Shown: positions 1 through 6,543 of the stretch, piece after piece
Layout: every line of letters begins with the position of its first letter
Position numbering within the stretch: position 1 is the first letter of the stretch
Assembly (NCBI GenBank): GCA_900552465.1
Contig: URZO01000117.1
Span: forward strand, 1 to 12,380
Length of the DNA: 12,380 bases
Source of the DNA: an uncultured Parabacteroides sp.
GTDB lineage: Bacteria > Bacteroidota > Bacteroidia > Bacteroidales > Tannerellaceae
Reading direction: 5' to 3'
Notes under the pieces: generated by a model
Told to the model about the DNA's origin: nothing
The model's input: the letters and a program-made list of their open reading frames with translations, nothing else
The model's database searches: none
Translations under genes and position numbers: made by a program

Positions 1-53
1 TAAAAAGTATGCGTATTTTTGTGACGAAAATAAACGTACGTTTTTTTCGTCAT
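1..53 (-). CDS. 5' end of an unidentified leftward gene (partial)
   Basis: A reading frame starts at an ATG on the minus strand (complement of 51-53) and runs open off the left edge. The visible 17 residues are MTKKTYVYFRHKNTHTF. A strong Shine-Dalgarno sequence lies 8 bases upstream and a perfect Bacteroides -7 box lies about 50 bases upstream, so the start is better supported than for most genes here despite the short length. The basic, polar N-terminus with no hydrophobic stretch yet visible could precede a signal sequence, as in some Bacteroidales outer-membrane receptors, but too little is present to name a product. The first codons lie in an inverted repeat (23-51). Confidence 0.6.
   Translation of the reverse strand, partial: MTKKTYVYFRHKNTHTF
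23..51 (-). repeat. Inverted repeat within the first codons of the left-edge gene
   Basis: Arms 23-36 and 39-51 are complementary over 13 pairs with one bulged T at 31. The centre is ACGTACGT. In the minus-strand transcript it would fold directly after the start codon, though the innermost pairs must open to form a loop. It could modulate translation initiation, or it could be chance in an A/T-rich stretch. It has no U-tract, so a terminator reading is weak. Confidence 0.5.
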
Positions 54-60
54 TTTAAAT

Positions 61-67
61 ACCTCCT
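61..67 (-). promoter_or_regulatory. Strong Shine-Dalgarno of the left-edge gene
   Basis: The minus strand reads AGGAGGT, then seven bases to the ATG complementary to 51-53. Such a full anti-16S match is unusual for Bacteroidales, whose initiation regions are generally weak and A/T-rich. It fixes the start of the partial gene at the left edge. Confidence 0.65.
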
Positions 68-102
68 TTTATATTTCTGATTTACAACAAATTAAATATA
101 GG

Positions 103-110
103 CAAAAATA
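103..110 (-). promoter_or_regulatory. -7 promoter box for the left-edge gene
   Basis: The minus strand reads TATTTTTG, an exact match to the Bacteroides sigma-ABfr -7 consensus TAnnTTTG. The inferred transcription start near 97 gives a leader of about 45 bases. A clear -33 TTTG is not present; about 20 bases upstream there is only a T-rich run. Confidence 0.5.
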
Positions 111-233
111 CCAATTATATATACTAAAAACAGCCTTTTTTGCGATCTTTCCACTTTACTCATATCTGTTTAATTATTAACGGTTTGCACTATTTTATTC
201 AAGTAACACTATAAGCGAAATTTTTGTGTTTTC

Positions 234-262
234 GGGAAAAAGAGGGAAAAAGAGAGGGAAAA
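234..262 (+). repeat. Purine-rich short tandem repeat
   Basis: Two exact adjacent copies of the decamer GGGAAAAAGA (234-243 and 244-253) are followed by a partial third GGGAAAA (256-262). It lies between the two divergent promoter boxes of the left intergenic region. The 10-base period equals one helical turn. Apart from this and the promoter elements listed separately, I see nothing in the non-coding stretch 54-362. Confidence 0.6.
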
Positions 263-327
263 CGGCTTTCTTTCAGCCATCCGTTTGATAAAAGCAGCAA
301 GCTCAAACAAGGAATAGAATTATTTCT

Positions 328-335
328 TACCTTTG
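328..335 (+). promoter_or_regulatory. -7 promoter box for the ATPase/nuclease-like gene
   Basis: TACCTTTG matches the Bacteroides -7 consensus TAnnTTTG exactly. The inferred transcription start is near 342, about 20 bases before the ATG at 363. No good -33 TTTG lies 19-21 bases upstream. The in-frame TTG at 333 forms the end of this box, so it would be upstream of the mRNA start and is unlikely to be the start codon. Confidence 0.5.
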
Positions 336-362
336 ACCAATATAGAAACAAAACAAAGCAGT

Positions 363-1928
363 ATGGAAACAGCAGCATTACGCAAATTGCCAATCGGGAT
401 ACAAAGTTTCGAGAAACTTCGTTCGGAAAATTTCCTGTATGTAGATAAAACGGCTTTTGTTTATAAACTGGCCGTATCCGGTTTGCCTTATTTCCTAAGC
501 CGTCCCCGCCGGTTTGGGAAAAGCCTGCTGTTATCTACATTGGAAGCTTATTTCCAAGGAAAGAAGGAACTGTTTAAAGGTCTTGCCATAGAAAAGTTGG
601 AAAAAGACTGGATCGAATATCCGGTGCTGCATTTGGACTTGAATGCCGAGAAATACGATTCGAAAGAACGCTTGGAAGGAATGCTGAACGCACAGTTGGT
701 CAACTGGGAAAGGCTTTATCAAATAGAGCCGGATGAAAACAGTTCTTCCATTCGTTTTATGAATGTGATTCGTACTGCTTACGAGCAGACCGGACGACGG
801 GTTGTTATTCTGGTGGATGAGTATGACAAACCTTTACTGCAAACCTTCCATGATTTGAAGTTACAGGATGATTTTCGCAGTATACTGACTGCTTTTTATA
901 CGGTGTTGAAAAGCGCAGACTCCTATATTCAGTTCATTTTTATCACTGGTGTCACGAAATTCGCCCAAGTAGGCGTTTTCAGTACGTTAAACCAATTGAA
1001 CGATATCAGTCTGGATGAGCAATATGCTGCATTATGTGGTCTGACCCGTGAAGAAATAGCCTGTACTTTTGAACCGGAATTGTCCATATTAGCGGGACGG
1101 GAAAAACTGTCTTTTGATGAAATTCTGGGGAAAATGACGAAAATGTATGACGGCTATTATTTCAGTGAAGATGCTCCGGAAGGAATGTTTAACCCGTTCA
1201 GTGTGTTAAGCGCTTTGGCAAAAAGACGATTGGCTAATTTCTGGTTTGCAACCGGTACACCGACTTTTTTAGTCGATTTGCTGAAGAAAACAGACTATGA
1301 TCTCCGGGATTTGGAAGGAATCGAAGTGACGGCAGCAAGCCTGACCGATTATCGCGCGGATTACCGGAATCCGGTCCCCATGCTTTATCAAAGTGGTTAT
1401 CTGACCATAAAAGGATTCAACGACCGCTATAATCTGTACCGGTTGGGGTATCCGAATGAAGAGGTTAAATATGGATTCCTGAATTTCCTGATCCCGCTTT
1501 ATACGCCGGTATCGGGTGCAGACGGTCCGTTTTTTATAGGAAAATTTAATGACGAACTGTGGGCTGGCGAAACAGAAGCTTTCCTCATTCGCCTGAAATC
1601 TTTTTTTGCCGATTTCCCGTATGCACTGAATGAAAAGTCCGAACGCCATTACCAGGTCGTTTTTTATCTGGTATTCAAACTATTGGGCCAATATGCCGAT
1701 GTCGAAATACAGAGTTGCCGGGGGCGTGCAGACGCCGTAGTCCGTACGCCTGACTATATCTATGTTTTTGAATTCAAACTGGATGGGAGCGCCCAAGATG
1801 CTCTCCGCCAGATCGACGAAAAAGGCTACCTGATTCCCTATATTGCCGATGGCCGCAAACTAATAAAAGTAGGCGTCTCATTCAGTGCCGAAGAACGGAA
1901 TCTGGATCAGTGGTTAATAGAAGAATAA
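363..1928 (+). CDS. AAA-ATPase-like protein with C-terminal PD-(D/E)XK nuclease domain
   Basis: This 521-residue protein belongs to the widespread Bacteroidetes family with an N-terminal AAA-ATPase-like domain (PF09820) and a C-terminal PD-(D/E)XK domain (PF08011). The family opening is seen at residues 9-30 (LPIGIQSFEKLR, then YVDKT). A Walker-A-like loop RPRRFGKS lies at 47-54 and a Walker B stretch VVILVDEYDK at 147-156. Near the C-terminus, GRAD (Asp457) and FEFK (Glu470, Lys472) form the D...ExK metal-site signature. The start at 363 is chosen because the longer TTG start falls inside the -7 box. The family is highly multicopy in Bacteroidetes and its biological role is unknown; nuclease activity is inferred from motifs only. 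The gene is monocistronic, and no partner protein or mobile-element border is seen beside it. Both catalytic motif sets look intact, so it is probably functional. Confidence 0.9.
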   Translation: METAALRKLPIGIQSFEKLRSENFLYVDKTAFVYKLAVSGLPYFLSRPRRFGKSLLLSTLEAYFQGKKELFKGLAIEKLEKDWIEYPVLHLDLNAEKYDSKERLEGMLNAQLVNWERLYQIEPDENSSSIRFMNVIRTAYEQTGRRVVILVDEYDKPLLQTFHDLKLQDDFRSILTAFYTVLKSADSYIQFIFITGVTKFAQVGVFSTLNQLNDISLDEQYAALCGLTREEIACTFEPELSILAGREKLSFDEILGKMTKMYDGYYFSEDAPEGMFNPFSVLSALAKRRLANFWFATGTPTFLVDLLKKTDYDLRDLEGIEVTAASLTDYRADYRNPVPMLYQSGYLTIKGFNDRYNLYRLGYPNEEVKYGFLNFLIPLYTPVSGADGPFFIGKFNDELWAGETEAFLIRLKSFFADFPYALNEKSERHYQVVFYLVFKLLGQYADVEIQSCRGRADAVVRTPDYIYVFEFKLDGSAQDALRQIDEKGYLIPYIADGRKLIKVGVSFSAEERNLDQWLIEE

Positions 1929-2010
1929 CAATGGGAAACCCACACCCAAAGAATGTTAATTAACCATCAAACAAGCACTATAATGTAAGATTTCTGTACA
2001 TTTACAATAA

Positions 2011-2072
2011 ATACAATAATATCTATTATATCCTATTTATTCATATAGCAGATACAATAATGTCTTTAATAT
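2011..2072 (+). repeat. Imperfect direct repeat at the start of the hipB-like gene
   Basis: Copies at 2011-2031 and 2052-2072 begin with the same ten bases, ATACAATAAT, and agree at 18 of 21 positions by eye. They are offset by 41 bases, about four helical turns. The second copy contains the start codon of the HipB-like gene. Direct or inverted repeats at this place are what an autoregulating antitoxin would bind, so this is a candidate operator. The region is very A/T-rich, so chance similarity is possible. Confidence 0.4.
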
Positions 2073-2386
2073 ACACATTTGATTTAGATACAGTAGAGAA
2101 CCTTTTGCAGATAATAGCCCAGAATCTGCAAAAAAGAAGATTGGAGAAAAACCTTTCCAGAGAGGTTCTTTCCCAACTCAGCGGCGTACCGGCTCCCACC
2201 ATTGCCAAGTTTGAACAAAAACACACTATTTCATTGGCTTCATTCGTTGCCCTTGCAAAAGCATTGGGATATTCAAAAGAAGTAAAGGCATTGCTATCCG
2301 AACCTCAATACAGCACGATGGAAGAACTGGAAGACATCAATAAAAACAAAAACAGAAAGAGAGGACGCTATGAAATGGATCGATAA
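2060..2386 (+). CDS. XRE-family HTH protein, HipB-like antitoxin (toxin partner lost)
   Basis: This 108-residue protein has a Cro/C1-type helix-turn-helix at about residues 19-73. Its core reads NLSREVLSQLSGVPAPTIAKF, shortened here to the key positions Ser33, Gly42, Pro46, Lys50 and Glu52, followed by LASFVALAKALG. A charged tail (EDINKNKNRKRGRYE) follows. In Bacteroidales, proteins of this shape usually precede hipA and act as the DNA-binding antitoxin and autorepressor of a HipBA module. Its last codons overlap by 17 bases a start (ATG at 2370) encoding MKWIDKLSVL, which looks like the beginning of HipA but stops after ten codons. The HTH is intact while the toxin is gone. It may persist as an orphan regulator or as an antidote to HipA homologues elsewhere. 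The HTH assignment is sure; the HipB assignment is inference from family and context. Confidence 0.82.
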   Translation: MSLIYTFDLDTVENLLQIIAQNLQKRRLEKNLSREVLSQLSGVPAPTIAKFEQKHTISLASFVALAKALGYSKEVKALLSEPQYSTMEELEDINKNKNRKRGRYEMDR

Positions 2387-2402
2387 GCTATCAGTGTTAT
2401 AG
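2370..2402 (+). pseudogene. Remnant of hipA toxin gene (first ten codons only)
   Basis: An ATG inside the end of the HipB-like gene opens the frame MKWIDKLSVL, then meets two consecutive stops (2400-2405). The overlap with hipB and the wording (IDKLSV) resemble the start of HipA toxins in Bacteroidales. A normal HipA or its N-terminal subunit would continue for more than 100 residues. The following 90 bases do not continue the toxin in any frame I can recognise, so the gene looks deleted rather than frameshifted. In the same frame, 2406-2495 is open for 30 codons, but I cannot match it to a HipA C-terminus. Confidence 0.55.
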
Positions 2403-2485
2403 TAGAGTATCCGCATTAACCGAAAAAAGGGAATGGAATTATACCAAACAGTCTACGAAAATTGCCAGGAGATTATTTCTAAAGA

Positions 2486-2509
2486 GTGGAAGGGTTAATC
2501 CCCTTCCAC
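2486..2509 (-). terminator. Hairpin spanning the stop codon of the GH3 gene, likely terminator
   Basis: Perfect 9-base arms GTGGAAGGG (2486-2494) and CCCTTCCAC (2501-2509) enclose a 6-base loop that holds the stop codon of the leftward GH3 gene. On the minus strand the hairpin is followed by TCTTT, a poor U-tract, so termination may be inefficient. It is the only candidate terminator seen for this gene. Confidence 0.5.
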
Positions 2510-4819
2510 CGTTAATGCCAACTTCTGCAAGTCTTTATCCGCCGAAGAGGGGCCGACCATAATGGTGAAATCACCGGGTTCGACTTCCCAGACTTTGCGG
2601 ACGGTATAGAATTTCAAGTCGTCCGGAATGACCGCAAACTCGACGCGTTTGGTTTCGCCGGCTTTCAGGAAAACACGTTGGAAACCTTTCAGTTCTTTGA
2701 CCGGACGGGTGATCGAGCCGTATTCGTCGCGGATATACAACTGGACGATTTCAGTCCCATCCATCTTACCCGTGTTGGTCAGATCGAAAGAAACTGTTAC
2801 AGATTCGTCCTTCCTGATCTTATCTTTCGAAAGGACCGGTTTACCGTATCGATACGAGGTGTAGCTCAGCCCGAAGCCAAACGGATAAAGTGGCCCAGTG
2901 TGCCCCAAAGCAAACTGACGGGAATACTGGGAAGCCTTATGATTATAGATTGTCTGAATTTGTCCGACATTATAGGGGACGGTCACCGGTAGTTTCCCGC
3001 AAGGATTGATCTCGCCGAAAAGAGCTTCGGCAATCGCCTGTCCGCCCATCATACCCGGCTCCCATGCTTCCAGAATAGCCGGTATATGCTCGTTTGCCCA
3101 GACAATACTCAACGGCCGGCCGTTCAACATCACCAGGATGGTCGGTTTACCGGATGCATATACCTTCTCAAGCAAATCCTGTTGCAGACCGGGAAAATCC
3201 AGATTGTCACGATCACAATTCTCACCACAGGTACGCCCCTTGCTTTCATATCGTTGGGAATTTTCACCAATCACGACAATAGTCAAATCGGCCTCCTGCG
3301 CTTTCCGCCCGGCGATCTCGACATCATCCGGCGTAATACTGGTTATGACACCTGAGAAACACAACGAATCGATCGTCGCATCCGGACAGGCGGCACGGAT
3401 ACCCTCATAAACCGTTATCACATTTTCATCCGGCTGCGGCATCGCCCAGTCGCCTAATATCGTTTGGCTGTCAGCGTTCGGACCGGTAATGAATATTTTG
3501 CGGTAAGCACCTTTCTTCAATGGCAACAATCCGTCGTTTTTCAATAAGACGAGCGACTGGCGGGCAACATCCAACGCAGTTTCACGATGAGCGGCAGGGG
3601 CGATAAGTTTGCGGGTCGCCGGAATATCGACTACCGGTTTCTCGAACAATCCCAATAAGAATTTAGCTTCCAGAATCTTATGAACAGCCTTATCGATCCG
3701 GGCTTCGGGAATACGCCCGTCACGAACGGCTGCCAAAATCGTTTCATAATAATTATCGCCTTGCATGTGCATATCGATACCCGCCTCGACCGACACCCGG
3801 AAAGCCTCTTCCTCGCTCGGCAGATAATGATGCATGGAGTGCATGCGCTCGATATCCATCCAGTCACTGACGATAAAGCCCTTGAATCCCATTTCGTTGC
3901 GCAGCAGGTCGTTCAACAGCCAATAATTACCATGACAGGGAATTCCGTTCAATTCATTATGGGCGGCCATCACGGTAAAGACTTTCGATTGGACAGCAGA
4001 AATAAAAGGAGGCAGAAAAACTTCACGCAGTTTCTGTTCCGACATATCCATTGGGGCAGCATTGATACCACCGGCAGGTTCGCCGCCACCGATCAGGTGT
4101 TTGGCACAAGCCAGCACACGGTCCGGTTCCACTCCGTCACGTCCTTGCAGGCCCAAAATCAGGCTTGTCCCCATGCGCGTAACCAAATAAGTATCTTCAC
4201 CGAATGTCTCTCCTATACGTCCCCAACGTGCATCGCGCGCCACATCCAGATTCGGATTAAACGCCCAATGCATACCGCTGGCACGCATTTCGGAAGCTGT
4301 CTCCCGGCCACTTTTTTCCATCAGGTCGGGATTGAATGTAGAGGCCATACCGATAGAAGTCGGATATACCGTACAACCGGCATGAAGTCCGTTGCCATGA
4401 ATCGCATCCACACCGATCAGCAGGGGTATTTTCAGGCGGGTCTGCTGAGCCACCTGTTGCAAGGCATTCGCCTCATCGACAGAAAGGACATGCAGAAAAG
4501 AGCCGATTTCTCCTTTCCGCACTTTATCGATAATCGCCTGCGATTTCAGACCGAAAGCATTGGCATCGATATTTCCCATATCACTACTGTTCTGATCTGC
4601 CTTCTGCTCATTTTGTTTGATATGGCCGGGACCGACATATTGGCACATCTGGCCTACTTTTTCTTCCAGGGTCATCTCTTGCAACAATAAACCGGCCCGT
4701 TCGGCCGGCGAAAGAGAAGTGTCCTGATATTTTCTGCCTGCAGAGGCTCCTATCAAAAGGAAGCTACCTGCCAGGATAAAACCGCAATAAAAGTATTGTC
4801 TGATGATCTGTGTTTTCAT
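2495..4819 (-). CDS. bglX: Secreted glycoside hydrolase family 3 enzyme (beta-glucosidase/xylosidase type)
   Basis: This 774-residue enzyme should release terminal beta-linked sugars from oligosaccharides in the periplasm. Residues 1-28 form a Sec signal peptide (MKTQIIRQY, then a hydrophobic core ending GASAG) with no lipobox cysteine. The GH3 N-terminal TIM-barrel follows, with the conserved AKH pair (Lys240-His241) and the nucleophile region GFIVSDWMD (Asp319). The GH3 C-terminal domain begins near SLVLLKNDGLLPL (about 421), and a fibronectin-III-like domain covers about 685-755 (EIVQLYIRDEYGSITRPVKELKGFQ). The order and length fit BglX. A longer frame to a TTG at 4855 exists, but that TTG lies in the -7 box; the ATG at 4819 gives a proper signal peptide. 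No SusC/SusD pair, sulfatase or other carbohydrate gene is beside it, so the substrate cannot be read from context. The symbol reflects family similarity only. Confidence 0.93.
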   Translation of the reverse strand: MKTQIIRQYFYCGFILAGSFLLIGASAGRKYQDTSLSPAERAGLLLQEMTLEEKVGQMCQYVGPGHIKQNEQKADQNSSDMGNIDANAFGLKSQAIIDKVRKGEIGSFLHVLSVDEANALQQVAQQTRLKIPLLIGVDAIHGNGLHAGCTVYPTSIGMASTFNPDLMEKSGRETASEMRASGMHWAFNPNLDVARDARWGRIGETFGEDTYLVTRMGTSLILGLQGRDGVEPDRVLACAKHLIGGGEPAGGINAAPMDMSEQKLREVFLPPFISAVQSKVFTVMAAHNELNGIPCHGNYWLLNDLLRNEMGFKGFIVSDWMDIERMHSMHHYLPSEEEAFRVSVEAGIDMHMQGDNYYETILAAVRDGRIPEARIDKAVHKILEAKFLLGLFEKPVVDIPATRKLIAPAAHRETALDVARQSLVLLKNDGLLPLKKGAYRKIFITGPNADSQTILGDWAMPQPDENVITVYEGIRAACPDATIDSLCFSGVITSITPDDVEIAGRKAQEADLTIVVIGENSQRYESKGRTCGENCDRDNLDFPGLQQDLLEKVYASGKPTILVMLNGRPLSIVWANEHIPAILEAWEPGMMGGQAIAEALFGEINPCGKLPVTVPYNVGQIQTIYNHKASQYSRQFALGHTGPLYPFGFGLSYTSYRYGKPVLSKDKIRKDESVTVSFDLTNTGKMDGTEIVQLYIRDEYGSITRPVKELKGFQRVFLKAGETKRVEFAVIPDDLKFYTVRKVWEVEPGDFTIMVGPSSADKDLQKLALTVEGD

Positions 4820-4852
4820 GTAACTGAACTTATATATTTCTGATTGAGCTTC

Positions 4853-4860
4853 CAAAGTTA
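4853..4860 (-). promoter_or_regulatory. -7 promoter box for the GH3 gene
   Basis: The minus strand reads TAACTTTG, an exact TAnnTTTG match. The inferred transcription start near 4846 gives a leader of about 27 bases before the ATG at 4819. Upstream, a T-rich stretch (GTTTTTC) sits about where the -33 element should be but does not match TTTG well. Confidence 0.5.
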
Positions 4861-4891
4861 TATTCTTTTTTGAAAAACAGGCCTATCCCTT

Positions 4892-4922
4892 ATTGCTTTC
4901 ATACGGTTCTGATGTATCTTTG
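4892..4922 (+). promoter_or_regulatory. Bacteroides-type promoter for the HU-HIG gene
   Basis: ATTG (4892-4895, three of four matches to the -33 TTTG) is separated by 19 bases from TATCTTTG (4915-4922, exact match to TAnnTTTG). This is the best complete promoter in the window. The inferred start near 4929 leaves a leader of about 150 A/T-rich bases before the ATG at 5083, in which I see no clear hairpin. Confidence 0.6.
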
Positions 4923-5082
4923 TACCCGAAGAATCATACTTTCGACATCTATTGAAAATATATATAATAATTGTTTTCTTTTATTCAGACAGTTATATAT
5001 TCTTTTCTTTACAAATGTCAGTAAAGATATTCTTCCGGTTGAGATCTGAATGTGAACGGTTTAAATTTAAAATAGGAACAGT

Positions 5083-5676
5083 ATGAGTATAAAAGTCGGA
5101 TGGTATAAGACTCCGGTTCCCGGGGATAGAGAAGATACAGGGTTACCACATGCACGGGTGATCCCGCAGGGCACTATAGACATGGAGCACATGTGTAAAA
5201 TGATCTCGACATCCAGCAGTTTCTCTTCGGCGGATGTCAAGGGGATATTGGAAGCATTGAATTTCTGGATGGGGCTTTACCTGTCCGAAGGGAAAACAGT
5301 CGAACTGGATGGTCTGGGCCATTTTTCCCCTACGCTGAGAAGCCACACCGTAACGGGTGAAAACGGGAAAAAGAAAGTCGTAGCCCAGCCGGACAGCGTA
5401 GCATTCCGCTGTGCCCCATCTTTGAAAATCCAGATTCGGGAAGCAGAAATCGAAGAGCTTAAACGAAAGAAAAAAGAGATTCCGGGAGAAGACAAGCGTA
5501 AAGAAAACATTCTGGATTATGTCAATAAAAACATGAGCATAAACAGTTCTGCATGCATGAGGATCAACCTATGCAACCGCTACACCGCACTGAAAGACCT
5601 GCAGGAGTTAGTGGATGCACGCAAACTGATTGTCACCGGAAACGGCAAACTGACGATCTACATACGCCCCTATTAA
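5083..5676 (+). CDS. HU-HIG family DNA-binding protein with C-terminal winged helix
   Basis: This 197-residue protein matches the Bacteroidetes-specific HU-HIG group (PF18291, an HU-like domain with extra modules). Residues 1-125 carry the HU-like fold: the opening MSIKVGWYKTPVP, the helix pair DVKGILEALNFWMGLYLSEG, then VELDGLGHFSPTLRS and VAFRCAPSLKIQI. A charged linker (EELKRKKKEIPGEDKRKE) leads to a winged-helix-like C-terminus at about 138-197. Seen directly: no signal peptide, basic composition, no membrane segment. It is therefore expected to bind DNA in the nucleoid as an architectural or regulatory protein; its specific targets are unknown. It is monocistronic, with its own promoter at 4892-4922, and divergent from the GH3 gene. 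A GGA lies a few bases before the ATG. Confidence 0.85.
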   Translation: MSIKVGWYKTPVPGDREDTGLPHARVIPQGTIDMEHMCKMISTSSSFSSADVKGILEALNFWMGLYLSEGKTVELDGLGHFSPTLRSHTVTGENGKKKVVAQPDSVAFRCAPSLKIQIREAEIEELKRKKKEIPGEDKRKENILDYVNKNMSINSSACMRINLCNRYTALKDLQELVDARKLIVTGNGKLTIYIRPY

Positions 5677-5754
5677 TATCTTACAACCCAGTTTAGATTC
5701 AATCCAAACCAGAAGTATCAAACCGGAAATGAACAGTTGTTCCCGGATTTGAGT

Positions 5755-5762
5755 TATATTTG
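5755..5762 (+). promoter_or_regulatory. -7 promoter box for the mlaE-mlaF operon
   Basis: TATATTTG matches TAnnTTTG exactly. The inferred transcription start near 5769 gives a leader of about 24 bases before the ATG at 5793. The nearest upstream TTG (5737-5739) is only 15 bases away, so a standard -33 element is missing. Confidence 0.5.
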
Positions 5763-5792
5763 CAGACTGAAATTGAATAGAAATATAGAATA

Positions 5793-6539
5793 ATGAATAA
5801 AGCATTACATCAATTAGGTGAATATGTCATGTTGATGGGGAAAAGCATCTCCGTACCAAACAGGTGGAGCATGTTTTTTAAGCAGTTGATAAAAGAGATT
5901 TATAAACTGGGAGTAGACTCGCTCTGGATCGTAATCATCATCTCCATCTTTATCGGTACGGTTATCGCCATCCAAATTTCTCTGAACATCAGTTCGCCGC
6001 TTATCCCTAAATTCACGATCGGATATACGACACGTGAAATCATCCTGTTGGAATTTTCATCCTCTATCATGTCACTGATCCTGGCCGGTAAAGTCGGCAG
6101 TAACATTGCATCCGAGATCGGGACCATGCGCGTAACGGAACAGATCGACGCGATGGAGATTATGGGCGTTAACTCGGCCAACTTCCTGATCCTGCCGAAG
6201 ATGGTCGGCTTGATGATGTTCATTCCGGTATTGGTTATTTTCAGTATGTTCACCGGGATATTGGGAGGTATCGCAGCCAGCCATTCCACGGGAACGGGTA
6301 TGACACCCGCCTCGTTCGAATATGGTTTGCAATTCTACTTCAACGATTTCTACATCTGGTACTCCATCATTAAATCTGTGGTATATGCCTTTATCATTTC
6401 ATCGATCGCAGCCTATTTCGGTTATAATGTAAAAGGAGGTGCCTTGGACGTAGGTAAAGCCAGTACGAATGCTGTCGTGATGAGCAGTATCATGATTCTG
6501 CTTGCCGACGTAATCTTAACCAACTTAATGCTGACATAA
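5793..6539 (+). CDS. mlaE: MlaE-family ABC transporter permease (phospholipid transport)
   Basis: This 248-residue inner-membrane permease belongs to the MlaE family, which works with an MlaF ATPase and an MCE-domain partner (MlaD) to move phospholipids between inner and outer membrane. Hydrophobic segments are visible at about 44-66, 88-106, 139-165, 190-213 and 227-247. The family signature GTMRVTEQIDAMEIMGV spans residues 110-126, with the preceding GKVGSNIASE also typical. Length fits the family (about 250-260). The ATPase gene follows after four bases, so the two are co-transcribed. No MCE-domain, MlaB or MlaC gene lies in the window. In Bacteroidetes the MCE protein is often encoded nearby or elsewhere, so the transporter is probably completed by a distant gene. 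Confidence 0.93.
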   Translation: MNKALHQLGEYVMLMGKSISVPNRWSMFFKQLIKEIYKLGVDSLWIVIIISIFIGTVIAIQISLNISSPLIPKFTIGYTTREIILLEFSSSIMSLILAGKVGSNIASEIGTMRVTEQIDAMEIMGVNSANFLILPKMVGLMMFIPVLVIFSMFTGILGGIAASHSTGTGMTPASFEYGLQFYFNDFYIWYSIIKSVVYAFIISSIAAYFGYNVKGGALDVGKASTNAVVMSSIMILLADVILTNLMLT

Positions 6540-6543
6540 AGAA

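Noticed and set aside
333..362. TTG start giving ten extra residues to the ATPase/nuclease protein
   Set aside because: The TTG is the end of the TAnnTTTG promoter box, and the family consensus begins after the ATG at 363.
2406..2498. Thirty-codon in-frame stretch after the hipA stub as a HipA C-terminus
   Set aside because: It does not resemble HipA C-termini that I know, and its last codons form part of the GH3 terminator hairpin. Chance is sufficient.
3111..3124. 14-base perfect palindrome AACGGCCGGCCGTT
   Set aside because: It is inside conserved GH3 codons (NGRP region). A similar CGGCCGGCCG occurs in the M16 gene near 9190, and both follow from coding sequence.
3680..4690. 336-codon open frame on the plus strand within the GH3 gene
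   Set aside because: Antisense to an unmistakable GH3 enzyme; the translation has no recognisable domain and its composition follows the complementary codons.
4820..4855. TTG start giving twelve extra residues to the GH3 enzyme
   Set aside because: It lies in the -7 box and would place a polar extension before a standard signal peptide.
5677..5792. A small RNA or second gene between the HU-HIG gene and mlaE
   Set aside because: No open frame with a plausible start and no clear hairpin; only the -7 box at 5755-5762 is supported.
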